A stretch of DNA of 64,000 nt, taken from assembly GCA_964016885.1 (NCBI GenBank), contig OZ024743.1, positions 170,945,833 through 171,009,832 of the forward strand, written 5' to 3'. How positions within the stretch are numbered: the stretch's first letter is position 1; each line of letters starts with the position of its first letter. This document shows positions 12,560-28,700 of the stretch, in pieces. Under the pieces are notes generated by a model. It saw nothing but the letters and a program-made list of their open reading frames with translations. It was not told the origin of the DNA and did no database searches. The position numbers were made by a program, and so were the translations under genes. The DNA is from Eledone cirrhosa. Taxonomy: Eukaryota; Mollusca; Cephalopoda; Octopoda; Eledonidae.

Positions 12560-15500
12560 CATAGTCACAACTACTGTAAGAGCACTGTATCAACACCACA
12601 GTCACAACTACTGTAAGACCACTGTATCAACAACACAGTCACAACTACTCTAAGACCACTGTATCAACACCACAGTCACAACTACTGTAAGACCACTGTA
12701 TCAACACCACAGTCATAACTACCTTAAGACCACTGTATCAACACCGTAGTCATAAGACCACTGTATCAAAACCATAGTCACAACTACTGTATGACCATTG
12801 TATCAACACCACAGTCACAACTACTGTAAGAGGTAAGACCACTGTATCAACACCACACTCACAAATACTGTAAGACCACTGTATCAACACCACAATCACA
12901 ACTACTGTAAGCCCACTGTATCAACACCATAGTCAGAACTACTGTAAGACCACTGTATCCACAACATAGTCATAACTACTGTAAGACCACTGTTTCAACA
13001 CCATAGTCACAACTACTGTAAGACCACTGTATCAACACCATAGTCATAACTACCGTAAGACCACTGTATCAACACCACAGTCATAAGACCACTGTATCAA
13101 AACAATAGTCACGACTACTGTAAGACCACTGTATCAACACCATAGTCAGAACTACTGTAAGACCACTGTATCAACACCATAGTCACAACTACTGTAAGAC
13201 CACTGTATCAAAACCATAGTCACAACTACTGTAAGAACACTGTATCAACACCACAGTCATAACTACTGTAAGACCACTGTATCAACACCACAGTCACAAC
13301 TGCTGTAAGACCAATGTATCAACACCACAGTCACAACTACTGTATGACCACTGTATCGACACCATAATCACAACTACTGTAAGACCACGGTATCAACACC
13401 GTAGTCAGAACTACTGTAAGACCACTGTATCAACACCACAGTCACAACGTCTGTAAGACCACTGAATCAACACCATAGCCACAACTACTGTAAGACCACT
13501 GTATGAACAACACAGTCACAACTACTCTAAGACCACTGTATCAACACCACAGTCACAACTACTGTAAGACCACTGTATCAACACCACAGTCATAACTACT
13601 GTAAGACCACTGTATCCACACCATAGTCACAACTACTGTAAGACCACTGTATCAACACCAGATTCACAACTACTGTAAGACCACTGTATCAACACCACAG
13701 TCACAACTACTGTAAGACCACTGTATCAACACCTCACTCACAACTACTCTAAGACCACTGTATCAACACCACAGTCACAACTACTGTAAGCCCACCGTAT
13801 CAACACCATAGTCATAACTACTGTAAGACCAGTGTATCAACACCATAGTCATAACTACCGTAAGACCACTGTATCAACACCATAGTCATAAGACCATTGT
13901 ATCAACACCATGGTCACAACTACTGTAAGACCACTGTATCAACACCATAATCACAACTACTATAAACCCACTGTATCAACACCATAGTCACAACTACCGT
14001 AAGACCACTGTATCAACACCGTAGTCATAAGACCACTGTATCAAAACCATAGTCACAACAACTGTTAGACCATTGTATCAACACCATAGTCAGAACTACC
14101 GTAAGACCACTGTATCAACACCGTAGTCATAAGACCACTGTATCAAAACCATAGTCACAACTACTGTTAGACCATTGTATCAACACCACAGTCACAACTA
14201 CTGTAAGACCACTGTATCAACACCACACTCACAACTACTGTAAGACCACTGTATCAACACCACAATCACAACTACTGTAAGCCCACTGTATCAACACCAT
14301 AGTCACAACTACTGTAAGACCACTGTATCCACACCATAGTCATAACTACTGTAAGACCACTGTATCAACACCATAGTCACAACTACTGTAAGACCACTGT
14401 ATCAACACCATAGTCATAACTACCGTAAGACCACTGTATCAACACCAAAGTCATAAGACCACTGTATCAAAACAATAGTCACGACTACTGTAAGACCACT
14501 GTATCAACACCATAGTCAGAACAACTGTAAGACCACTGTAGCAACACCATAGTCACAACTACTGTAAGACCACAGTATCAACACCATAGTCACAACTAGT
14601 GTAAGAACACTGTATCAACACCACAGTCATAACTACTGTAAGACCACTGTATCAACACCACAGTCACAACTACTGTAAGACCACTGTATCAACACCACAG
14701 TCACAACTATTGTAAGACCACTGTATCAACACCATAATCACAACTACTGTAAGACCACGGTATCAACACCGTAGTCAGAACTACTGTAAGAACACTGTAT
14801 CAACACCACAGTCACAACGTCTGTAAGACCACTGAATCAACACCATACTCACAACTACTGTAAGACGACTGTATCAACAACACAGTCACAACTACTCTAA
14901 GACCACTGTATCAACGCCACAGTCACAACTACTGTAAGACCACTGTATCAACACCACAGTCATAACTACTGTAAGACCACTGTATCCACACCATAGTCAC
15001 AACTACTGTAAGACCACTGTATCAACACCAGATTCACAACTACTGTAAGACCACTGTATCAACACCACACTCACAACTACTGTAAGACTACTGTATCAAC
15101 ACCACACTCACAACTACTCTAAGACCACTGTATAAACACGACAGTCACAACTACTGTAAGCCCACCGTATCAACACCATAGTCATAACTACTGTAAGACC
15201 AGTGTATCAACACCATAGTCATAACTACCGTAAGACCACTGTATCAACACCATAGTCATAAGACCACTGTATCAACACCATGGTCACAACTACTGTAAGA
15301 CCACTGTATCAACACAACAGTCACAACTACTGTAAGACCACTGTATCAACAGCATAGTCACAACTATTGTAAGACCACTGTATCAACACCACAGTCACAA
15401 CTACAGTAAGACCACTTTATCAACACCATAGTCACAACTACTGTAAGACAACTGTATCAACACCATAGTCACAACTACTGTAAGACCACTGTATCAACAC

Positions 15501-15652
15501 CATAGTCACAAGTACTGTAAGAACACTGTATCAACACCACAGTCATAACTACTGTAAGACCACTATATCAACACCACAGTCACAACTACTGTAAGACCAC
15601 TGTATCAACACCACAGCCACAACTACTGTAAGACCACTGTATCAACATCACA
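12560..15652. repeat. Domain 2 higher-order block preceding unit A
   Basis: This block holds the same ordered variants as the units that follow, including the 44-bp monomer at 12,793-12,836 and hairpin variants at 13,388 and 14,758. The part from about 14,281 onward is matched by the sequence from about 36,011 (offset 21,730), confirmed by the rare GTAGCAACACC monomer at 14,541 and 36,271. It appears to be a partial or rearranged higher-order unit. No non-satellite sequence was seen. Confidence 0.65.
12793..12836. repeat. 44-bp long monomer variant (first of seven)
   Basis: This monomer has 7 extra bases at its 3' end. GTAAG is followed by AGGTAAG before GACC resumes, a small direct duplication of the GTAAG segment. 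Seven copies were found: 12,793-12,836, 16,289-16,332, 23,356-23,399, 37,649-37,692, 43,244-43,287, 44,611-44,654 and 49,254-49,297. The inserted segment begins AGG in the first three, CGG in the fourth and ATG in the last three, tracing descent of one insertion. All lie in domain 2, which makes the form a good register mark for its higher-order units. Confidence 0.9.
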
Positions 15653-18600
15653 GCCACAACAACTATAAGATCACCGTATCAACACCACAGCCACAACTAC
15701 TGTAAGACCACTGTATCAACACCATAATCACAACTACTATAAGCCCACTGTATCAACACCATAGTCACAACTACTGTAAAACCACTGTATCAACACCATA
15801 GTCACAACGTCTGTAATACGACAGTATCAACACCACAGTCACAACTACTGTAAGACCACTGTATCAACACCACAGTCATAACTACTGTAAGACCACTGTA
15901 TCCACACCATAGTCACAACTACTGTAAGACCACTGTATCAACACCACAGTCACAACTACTGTAAGACCACTGTATCAACACCACAGTCATAACTACTTTA
16001 AGACCACTGTATCCACACCATAGTCACATCTACTGTAAGACCACTGTATCAACACCATAGTCACAACTACTGTAAGAGTACTGTATCAACACCACAGTCA
16101 CAACTACTGTAAGACCACTGTATCAACAACACAGTCACAACTACTCTAAGACCACTGTATCAACACCACAGTCACAACTACTGTAAGCCCACTGTATCAA
16201 GACCATAGTCATAACTACCGTAAGACCACTGTATCAACACCGTAGTCATAAGACCACTGTATCAAAACCATAGTCACAACTACTGTAAGACCATTGTATC
16301 AACACCACAGTCACAACTACTGTAAGAGGTAAGACCACTGTATCAACACCACACTCACAAATAATGTAAGACCACTGTATCAACACCACAATCACAACTA
16401 CTGTAAGCCCACTGTATCAACACCATAGTCACAACTACTGTAAGACCAGTGTATCCACACCATAGTCATAACTACTGTAAGACCACTGTATCAACACCAT
16501 AGTCACAACTACTGTAAGACCACTGTATCAACACCATAGTCATAACTACCGTAAGACCACTGTATCAACACCACAGTCATAAGACCACTGTATCAAAACA
16601 ATAGTCACGACTACTGTAAGACCACTGTATCAACACCATAGTCAGAACTACTGTAAGACCACTGTATCAACACCATAGTCACAACTACTGTAAGACCACT
16701 GTATCAACACCATAGTCACAACTACTGTAAGACCACTGTATCAACACCACACTCACAACTACTGTAAGAACACTGTATCAACACCACAGTCATAACTACT
16801 GTAAGACCACTGTATCAACACCACAGTCACAACTACTGTAAGACCACTGTATCAACACCACAGTCACAACTACTGTAAGACCACTGTATCAACACCATAA
16901 TCACAACTACTGTAAGACCACGGTATCAACACCGTAGTCAGAACTACTGTAAGAACACTGTATCAACACCACAGTCACAACGTCTGTAAGACCACTGAAT
17001 CAACACCATAGTCACAACTACTGTAAGACCACTGTATCAACAACACTGTCACAACTACTCTAAGACCACTGTATCAACACCACAATCACAACTACTGTAA
17101 GACCACTGTATCAACACCATAGTCACAACTACTGTAAGACCACTGTATCAACACCAGATTCACAACTACTGTAAGACCACTGTATCAACACCACAGTCAC
17201 AACTACTGTAAGACTACTGTATCAACACCACACTCACAACTACTCTAAGACCACCGTATCAACACGACAGTCACAACTACTGTAAGCCCACCGTATCAAC
17301 ACGATAGTCATTACTACTGTAAGACCACTGTATCCACACCATAGTCACAACTACTGTAAGACCACTGTATCAACACCAGATTCACAACTACTGTAAGACC
17401 ACTGTATCAACACGACAGTCACAACTACTGTAAGCCCACCGTATCAACACCATAGTCATAACTACTGTAAGACCAGTGTATCAACACCATAGTCATAACT
17501 ACCGTAAGACCACTGTATCAACACCATAGTCATAAGACCACTGTATCAACACCATGGTCACAACTACTGTAAGACCACTGTATCAACACCACAGTCACAA
17601 CTACTGTAAGACCACTGTATCAACAGCATAGTCACAACTATTGTAAGACCACTGTATCAACACCACAGTCACAACTACAGTAAGACAACTGTATCAACAC
17701 CATAGTCACAACTACTGTAAGACCACTGTATCCACACCATAGTCATAACTACTGTAAGACCACTGTATCAACACCATAGTCACAACTACTGTAAGACCAC
17801 TGTATCAACACCATAGTCATAACTACCGTAAGACCACTGTATCAACACCACAGTCATAAGACCACTGTATCAAAACAATAGTCACGACTACTGTAAGACC
17901 ACTGTATCAACACCATAGTCAGAACTACTGTAAGACCACTGTATCAACACCATAGTCACAACTACTGTAAGACCACTGTATCAACACCATAGTGACAACT
18001 ACTGTAAGAACACTGTATCAACACCACAGTCATAACTACTGTAAGACCACTGTATCAACACCACAGTCACAACTACTGTAAGACCACTGTATCAACACCA
18101 CAGTCACAACTACTGTAAGACCACTGTATCAACACCATAATCACAACTACTGTAAGACCACGGTATCAACACCGTAGTCAGAACTACTGTAAGACCACTG
18201 TATCAACACGACAGTCACAACGTCTGTAAGACGACTGAATCAACACCATAGTCACAACTACTGTAAGACCACTGTATCAACAACACAGTCACAACTACTC
18301 TAAGACCACTGTATCAACACCACTGTCACAACTACTGTAAGACCACTGTATTAACACCACAGTCATAACTACTGTAAGACCACTGTATCCACACCATAGT
18401 CACAACTACTGTAAGACCACTGTATCAACACCAGATTCACAACTACTGTAAGACCACTGTATCAACACCACAGTCACAACTACTGTAAGACCACTGTATC
18501 AACACCACACTCACAACTACTCTAAGACCACTGTATCAACACGACAGTCACAACTACTGTAAGCCCACCGTATCAACACCATAGTCATAACTACTGTAAG

Positions 18601-21600
18601 ACCAGTGTATCAACACCATAGTCATAACTACCGTAAGACCACTGTATCAACACCATAGTCATAAGACCACTGAATCAACACCATGGTCACAACTACTGTA
18701 AGACCACTGTATCAACACCACAGTCACAACTACTGTAAGACAACTGTATCAACAGCATAGTCACAACTATTGTAAGACCACTGTATCAACAACATAGTCA
18801 CAACGTCTGTAATACGACAGTATCAACACCATAGTCACAAATATTGTAAGACCACTGTATCAACACCACAGTCACAACTACTGTAAGACCACTGTATCAA
18901 CACCACAGTCACAACTGCTGTAAGACCAATGTATCAACACCACAGTCACAACTACTGTAAGACCACTGTATCGACACCATAATCACAACTACTGTAAGAC
19001 CACGGTATCAACACCGTAGTCAGAACTACTGTAAGACCACTGTATCTACACCACAGTCACAACTACTGTAAGACCACTGTATCAACACCACAGTCACAAC
19101 TACTGTAAGACCACTGTATCGACACCATAATCACAACTACTGTAAGACCACTGTATCAACACCTCACTCACAACTACTCTAAGACCACTGTATCAACACC
19201 ACAGTCACAACTACTGTAAGACCACTGTATCAACACCACAGTCACAACTGCTGTAAGACCAATGTATCAACACCGTAGTCAGAACTACTGTAAGACCACT
19301 GAATCAACACCATAGCCACAACTACTGTAAGACCACTGTATCAACACCACAGTCACAACTACTGTAAGACCACTGTATCAACACCACAGTCATAACTACT
19401 GTAAGACCACTGTATCCACACCATAGTCACAACTACTGTAAGACCACTGTATCAACACCAGATTCACAACTACTGTAAGACCACTGTATCAACACCACAG
19501 TCACAACTACTGTAAGACCACTGTATCAACACCTCACTCACAACTACTCTAAGACCACTGTATCAACACCACAGTCACAACTACTGTAAGCCCACCGTAT
19601 CAACACCATAGTCATAACTACTGTAAGACCAGTGTATCAACACCATAGTCATAACTACCGTAAGACCACTGTATCAACACCGTAGTCATAAGACCACTGT
19701 ATCAAAACCATAGTCACATCTACTGTAAGACCATTGTATCAACACCACAGTCACAACTACTGTAAGACCACTGTATCAACACCACACTCACAACTACTGT
19801 AAGACCACTGTATCAACACCACAATCACAACTACTGTAAGACCACTGTATCAACACCATAGTCACAACTACTGTAAGACCACTGTATCCACACCATAGTC
19901 ATAACTACTGTAAGACCACTGTATCAACACCATAGTCATAAGACCATTGTATCAACACCATGGTCACAACTACTGTAAGACCACTGTATCAACACCATAA
20001 TCACAACTACTATAAACCCACTGTATCAACACCATAGTCACAACTACTGTAAGACCACTGTATCAACAACATAGTCACAACGTCTGTAATACGACAGTAT
20101 CAACACCATAGTCACAAATATTGTAAGACCACTGTATCAACACCACAGTCACAACTACTGTAAGACCACTGTATCAACACCACAGTCATAACTACTGTAA
20201 GACCACTGTATCCACACCATAGTCACAACTACTGTAAGACCACTGTATCAACACCACAGTCATAACTACTGTAAGACCACTGTATACACAGCATAGTCAC
20301 ATCTACTGTAAGACCACTATATCAACACCATAGTCATAACTACCGTAAGACCACTGTATCAACACCGTAGTCATAAGACCACTGTATCAAAACCATAGTC
20401 ACATCTACTGTAAGACCATTGTATCAACACCACAGTCACAACTACTGTAAGACCACTGTATCAACACCACACTCAAAACTACTGTAAGACCACTGTATCA
20501 ACACCACAATCACAACTACTGTAAGACCACTGTATCAACACCATAGTCACAACTACTGTAAGACCACTGTATCCACACCATAGTCATAACTACTGTAAGA
20601 CCACTGTATCAACACCATAGTCACAACTACTCTAAGACCACTGTATCAACACCATAGTCATAAATAACGTAAGACCACTGTATCAACACCACAGTCATAA
20701 GACCACTGTATCAAAACAATAGTCACAACTACTGTAAGAACACTGTATCAACACCACAGTCATAACTACTGTAAGACCACTGTATCAACACCACAGTCAC
20801 AACTACTGTAAGACCACTGTATCAACACCACAGTCACAACTACTGTAAGACCACTGTATCAACACCATAATCACAACTACTGTAAGACCACGGTAGCAAC
20901 ACCGTAGTCAGAACTACTGTAAGACCACAGTATCAACACCACAGTCACAACGTCTGTAAGACCACTGAATCAACACCATAGTCACAACTACTGTAAGACC
21001 ACTGTATCAACATCACAGTCACAACTACTCTAAGACCACTGTATCAACACCACAGTCACAACTACTGTAAGACCACTGTATCAACACCACACTCACAACT
21101 ACTGTAAGACCACTGTATCAACACCACAATCACAACTACTGTAAGACCACTGTATCAACACCATAGTCACAACTACTGTAAGACCACTGTATCAACACCA
21201 CACTCACAACTACTGTAAGACCACTGTATCAACACCACAATCACAACTACTCTAAGACCACTGTATCAACACCACAGTCACAACTACTGTAAGCCCACTG
21301 TATCAACACCATAGTCATAACTACTGTAAGACCAGTGTATCAACACCATAGTCATAACTACCGTAAGACCACTGTATCAACACCATAGTCATAAGACCAC
21401 TGTATCAACACCATGGTCACAACTACTGTAAGACCACTGTATCAACACCACAATCACAACTACTGTAAGACCACTGTATCAACACCATAGTCACAACTAC
21501 TGTAAGACCACTGTATCAACAACACAGTCCCAACTACTCCAAGACCACTGTATCAACACCACAGTCACAACTACTGTTAGCCCACTGTATCAACACCATA

Positions 21601-22719
21601 GACATAACTACTGTAAGACCACTGTATCAACACCATAGTCACAACTACTGTAAGACCCCTGTATCAACACCATAGTCATAACTACCGTAAGACCAGTGTA
21701 TCAACTCCATAGTCATAAGACCACTGTATCAACACCATAGTCACAACTACTGTAAGACCACTTTATCAACACCATAATCACAACTACTGTAAGACCACGG
21801 TATCAACACCGTAGTCAGAACTACTGCAAGACCACTGTATCAACACCACACTCACAACGTCTGTAAGACCAATGAATCAACACCATAGTCACAACTATTG
21901 TAAGACCACTGTATCAACAACACAGTCACAACTACTCTAAGACCACTGTATCAACACCACAGTCACAACTACTCTAAGCCCACTGTATCAACATCATACT
22001 CATAACTACTGTAAGACCACTGTATCAACACCATAGTCATAACTACCGTAAGACCACTGTATCACACCACAGTCATAAGACCACTGTATCAACACCATAG
22101 TCACAACTACTGTAAGACCACTGTATCAACAACATAGTCACAAATATTGTAAGACCACTGTATCAACACCACAGTCACAACTACTGTAAGACCACTGTAT
22201 CAACACCACAGTCATAACTACTCTAAGACCACTGTATCCACACCATAGTTAGAACTACTGTAAGACCACTGTATCAACACCATAGTCATAACGTCTGTAA
22301 TACGACAGTATCAACACCATAGTCACAACTATTGTAAGACCACTGTATCAACACCACAGTCACAACTACTGTAAGACCACTGTATCAACACCACAGTCAT
22401 AACTACTTTAAGACCACTGTATCCACACCGTAGTCACATCTACTGTAAGACCACTGTATCAACACCATAGTCACAACTACTGTAAGAGCACTGTACCAAC
22501 ACCACAGTCACAACTACTGTAAGACCACTGTATCAACAACACAGTCACAACTACTCTAAGACCACTGTATCAACACCACAGTCACAACTACTGTAAGCCC
22601 ACTGTATCAACACCATAGTCATAACTACTGTAAGACCACTGTATCAACACCATATTCATAACTACCGTAAGACCACTGTATCAACACCGTAGTCATAAGA
22701 CCACTGTATCAAAACCATA
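15653..22719. repeat. Higher-order unit A (~7.07 kb)
   Basis: This unit is matched by the next one downstream. AACTATAAG at 15,661 matches 22,728, the 44-bp monomer insertion at 16,327 matches 23,394, and the hairpin CGG at 16,921 matches 23,988, all at offset 7,067. Further on the offset shifts to 7,141 (18,161 and 19,003), 6,780 (20,891) and 7,039 (21,798, and the one-base-deleted TATCACACC monomer at 22,061). Small blocks of monomers were therefore gained or lost after duplication. The left limit is where CATCACAGCC in this copy is replaced by AAAACCATAG in the next. Confidence 0.8.
16289..16332. repeat. 44-bp long monomer variant in unit A
   Basis: This has the same 7-base insertion as at 12,793-12,836 and sits at the equivalent place to 23,356-23,399 in unit B (offset 7,067). 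Confidence 0.85.
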
Positions 22720-25700
22720 GTCACAACAACTATAAGATCACCGTATCAACACCACAGCCACAACTACTGTAAGACCACTGTATCAACACCATAATCACAA
22801 CTACTATAAGCCCACTGTATCAACACCATAGTCACAACTACTGTAAAACCACTGTATCAACACCATAGTCACAACGTCTGTAATACGACAGTATCAACAC
22901 CACAGTCACAACTACTGTAAGACCACTGTATCAACACCACAGTCATAACTACTGTAAGACCACTGTATCCACACCATAGTCACAACTACTGTAAGACCAC
23001 TGTATCAACACCACAGTCACAACTACTGTAAGACCACTGTATCAACACCACAGTCATAACTACTTTAAGACCACTGTATCCACACCATAGTCACATCTAC
23101 TGTAAGACCACTGTATCAACACCATAGTCACAACTACTGTAAGAGTACTGTATCAACACCACAGTCACAACTACTGTAAGACCACTGTATCAACAACACA
23201 GTCACAACTACTCTAAGACCACTGTATCAACACCACAGTCACAACTACTGTAAGCCCACTGTATCAACACCATAGTCATAACTACCGTAAGACCACTGTA
23301 TCAACACCGTAGTCATAAGACCACTGTATCAAAACCATAGTCACAACTACTGTAAGACCATTGTATCAACACCACAGTCACAACTACTGTAAGAGGTAAG
23401 ACCACTGTATCAACACCACACTCACAAATACTGTAAGACCACTGTATCAACACCACAATCACAACTACTGTAAGCCCACTGTATCAACACCATAGTCACA
23501 ACTACTGTAAGACCAGTGTATCCACACCATAGTCATAACTACTGTAAGACCACTGTATCAACACCATAGTCTCAACTACTGTAAGACCACTGTATCAACA
23601 CCATAGTCATAACTACCGTAAGACCACTGTATCAACACCACAGTCATAAGACCACTGTATCAAAACAATAGTCACGACTACTGTAAGACCACTGTATCAA
23701 CACCATAGTCAGAACTACTGTAAGACCACTGTATCAACACCATAGTCACAACTACTGTAAGACCACTGTATCAACACCATAGTCACAACTACTGTAAGAC
23801 CACTGTATCAACACCACACTCACAACTACTGTAAGAACACTGTATCAACACCACAGTCATAACTACTGTAAGACCACTGTATCAACACCACAGTCACAAC
23901 TACTGTAAGACCACTGTATCAACACCACAGTCACAACTACTGTAAGACCACTGTATCAACACCATAATCACAACTACTGTAAGACCACGGTATCAACACC
24001 GTAGTCAGAACTACTGTAAGAACACTGTATCAACACCACAGTCACAACGTCTGTAAGACCACTGAATCAACACCATAGTCACAACTACTGTAAGACCACT
24101 GTATCAACAACACAGTCACAACTACTCTAAGACCACTGTATCAACACCACAATCACAACTACTGTAAGACCACTGTATCAACACCATAGTCACAACTACT
24201 GTAAGACCACTGTATCAACACCAGATTCACAACTACTGTAAGACCACTGTATCAACACCACAGTCACAACTACTGTAAGACTACTGTATCAACACCACAC
24301 TCACAACTACTCTAAGACCACCGTATCAACACGACAGTCACAACTACTGTAAGCCCACCGTATCAACACGATAGTCATAACTACTGTAAGACCACTGTAT
24401 CCACACCATAGTCACAACTACTGTAAGACCACTGTATCAACACCAGATTCACAACTACTGTAAGACCACTGTATCAACACCACAGTCACAACTACTGTAA
24501 GACTACTGTATCAACACCACACTCACAACTACTCTAAGACCACCGTATCAACACGACAGTCACAACTACTGTAAGCCCACCGTATCAACACCATAGTCAT
24601 AACTACTGTAAGACCAGTGTATCAACACCATAGTCATAACTACCGTAAGACCACTGTATCAACACCATAGTCATAAGACCACTGTATCAACACCATGGTC
24701 ACAACTACTGTAAGACCACTGTATCAACACCACAGTCACAACTACTGTAAGACCACTGTATCAACAGCATAGTCACAACTATTGTAAGACCACTGTATCA
24801 ACACCACAGTTACAACTACAGTAAGACAACTGTATCAACACCATAGTCACAACTACTGTAAGACCACTGTATCCACACCATAGTCATAACTACTGTAAGA
24901 CCACTGTATCAACACCATAGTCACAACTACTGTAAGACCACTGTATCAACACCATAGTCATAACTACCGTAAGACCACTGTATCAACACCACAGTCATAA
25001 GACCACTGTATCAAAACAATAGTCACGACTACTGTAAGACCACTGTATCAACACCATAGTCAGAACTACTGTAAGACCACTGTATCAACACCATAGTCAC
25101 AACTACTGTAAGACCACTGTATCAACACCATAGTGACAACTACTGTAAGAACACTGTATCAACACCACAGTCATAACTACTGTAAGACCACTGTATCAAC
25201 ACCACAGTCACAACTACTGTAAGACCACTGTATCAACACCACAGTCACAACTACTGTAAGACCACTGTATCAACACCATAATCACAACTACTGTAAGACC
25301 ACGGTATCAACACCGTAGTCAGAACTACTGTAAGACCACTGTATCAACACGACAGTCACAACGTCTGTAAGACGACTGAATCAACACCATAGTCACAACT
25401 ACTGTAAGACCACTGTATCAACAACACAGTCACAACTACTCTAAGACCACTGTATCAACACCACAGTCACAACTACTGTAAGACCACTGTATCAACACCA
25501 CAGTCATAACTACTGTAAGACCACTGTATCCACACCATAGTCACAACTACTGTAAGACCACTGTATCAACACCAGATTCACAACTACTGTAAGACCACTG
25601 TATCAACACCACAGTCACAACTACTGTAAGACCACTGTATCAACACCACACTCACAACTACTCTAAGACCACTGTATCAACACGACAGTCACAACTACTG

Positions 25701-28700
25701 TAAGCCCACCGTATCAACACCATAGTCATAACTACTGTAAGACCAGTGTATCAACACCATAGTCATAACTACCGTAAGACCACTGTATCAACACCATAGT
25801 CATAAGACCACTGTATCAACACCATGGTCACAACTACTGTAAGACCACTGTATCAACACCACAGTCACAACTACTGTAAGACCACTGTATCAACAGCATA
25901 GTCACAACTATTGTAAGACCACTGTATCAACAACATAGTCACAACGTTTGTAATACGACAGTATCAACACCATAGTCACAAATATTGTAAGACCACTGTA
26001 TCAACACCACAGTCACAACTACTGTAAGACCACTGTATCAACACCACAGTCACAACTGCTGTAAGACCAATGTATCAACACCACAGTCACAACTACTGTA
26101 AGACCACTGTATCGACACCATAATCACAACTACTGTAAGACCACGGTATCAACACCGTAGTCAGAACTACTGTAAGACCACTGAATCAACACCATAGCCA
26201 CAACTACTGTAAGACCACTGTATGAACAACACAGTCACAACTACTCTAAGACCACTGTATCAACACCACAGTCACAACTACTGTAAGACCACTGTATCAA
26301 CACCACAGTCATAACTACTGTAAGACCACTGTATCCACACCATAGTCACAACTACTGTAAGACCACTGTATCAACACCAGATTCACAACTACTGTAAGAC
26401 CACTGTATCAACACCACAGTCACAACTACTGTAAGACCACTGTATCAACACCTCACTCACAACTACTCTAAGACCACTGTATCAACACCACAGTCACAAC
26501 TACTGTAAGCCCACCGTATCAACACCATAGTCATAACTACTGTAAGACCAGTGTATCAACACCATAGTCATAACTACCGTAAGACCACTGTATCAACACC
26601 ATAGTCATAAGACCATTGTATCAACACCATGGTCACAACTACTGTAAGACCACTGTATCAACACCATAATCACAACTACTATAAACCCACTGTATCAACA
26701 CCATAGTCACAACTACTGTAAGACCACTGTATCAACAACATAGTCACAACGTCTGTAATACGACAGTATCAACACCATAGTCACAAATATTGTAAGACCA
26801 CTGTATCAACACCACAGTCACAACTACTGTAAGACCACTGTATCAACACCACAGTCATAACTACTGTAAGACCACTGTATCCACACCATAGTCACAACTA
26901 CTGTAAGACCACTGTATCAACACCACAGTCATAACTACTGTAAGACCACTGTATACACAGCATAGTCACATCTACTGTAAGACCACTGTATCAACACCAT
27001 AGTCATAACTACCGTAAGACCACTGTATCAACACCGTAGTCATAAGACCACTGTATCAAAACCATAGTCACATCTACTGTAAGACCATTGTATCAACACC
27101 ACAGTCACAACTACTGTAAGACCACTGTATCAACACCACACTCACAACTACTGTAAGACCACTGTATCAACACCACAATCACAACTACTGTAAGACCACT
27201 GTATCAACACCATAGTCACAACTACTGTAAGACCACTGTATCCACACCATAGTCATAACTACTGTAAGACCACTGTATCAACACCATAGTCACAACTACT
27301 GTAAGACCACTGTATCAACACCATAGTCATAAATACCGTAAGACCACTGTATCAACACCACAGTCATAAGACCACTGTATCAAAACAATAGTCACGACTA
27401 CTGTAAGACCACGGTATCAACACCATAGTCAGAACTACTGTAAGACCACTGTATCAACACCATAGTCACAACTACTGTAAGACCACTGTATCAACACCAT
27501 AGTCACAACTACTGTAAGAACACTGTATCAACACCACAGTCATAACTACTGTAAGACCACTGTATCAACACCACAGTCACAACTACTGTAAGACCACTGT
27601 ATCAACACCACAGTCACAACTACTGTAAGACCACTGTATCAACACCATAATCACAACTACTGTAAGACCACGGTAGCAACACCGTAGTCAGAACTACTGT
27701 AAGACCACAGTATCAACACCACAGTCACAACGTCTGTAAGACCACTGAATCAACACCATAGTCACAACTACTGTAAGACCACTGTATCAACATCACAGTC
27801 ACAACTACTCTAAGACCACTGTATCCACACCATAGTCACAACTACTGTAAGACCACTGTATCAACATCAGATTCACAACTACTGTAAGACCACTGTATCA
27901 ACACCACAGTCACAACTACTGTAAGACCACTGTATCAACACCACAGTCACAACTACTGTAAGACCACTGTATCAACACCACAGTCATAACTACTGTAAGA
28001 CCACTGTATCCACACCATAGTCACAACTACTGTAAGACCACTGTATCAACATCAGATTCACAACTACTGTAAGACCACTGTATCAACACCACAGTCACAA
28101 CTACTGTAAGACCACTGTATCAACACCACACTCACAACTACTGTAAGACCACTGTATCAACACCACAATCACAACTACTCTAAGACCACTGTATCAACAC
28201 CATAGTCACAACTACTGTAAGACCACTGTATCAACACCACACTCACAACTACTGTAAGACCACTGTATCAACACCACAATCACAACTACTCTAAGACCAC
28301 GGTATCAACACCACAGTCACAACTACTGTAAGCCCACTGTATCAACACCATAGTCATAACTACTGTAAGACCAGTGTATCAACACCGTAGTCATAACTAC
28401 CGTAAGACCACTGTATCAACACCATAGTCATAAGACCACTGTATCAACACCATGGTCACAACTACTGTAAGACCACTGTATCAACACCACAATCACAACT
28501 ACTGTAAGACCACTGTATCAACACCATAGTCACAACTACTGTAAGACCACTGTATCAACAACACAGTCACAACTACTCCAAGACCACTGTATCAACACCA
28601 CAGTCACAACTACTGTTAGCCCACTGTATCAACACCATAGACATAACAACTGTAAGACCACTGTATCAACACCATAGTCACAACTACTGTAAGACCCCTG

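Noticed and set aside
12831..12837. AGGTAAG insertion as a 5' splice site
   Set aside because: It resembles a donor consensus, but it lies in non-coding satellite and is explained by a small GTAAG duplication. The common monomer end TGTAAGA would be just as donor-like and occurs throughout the array.
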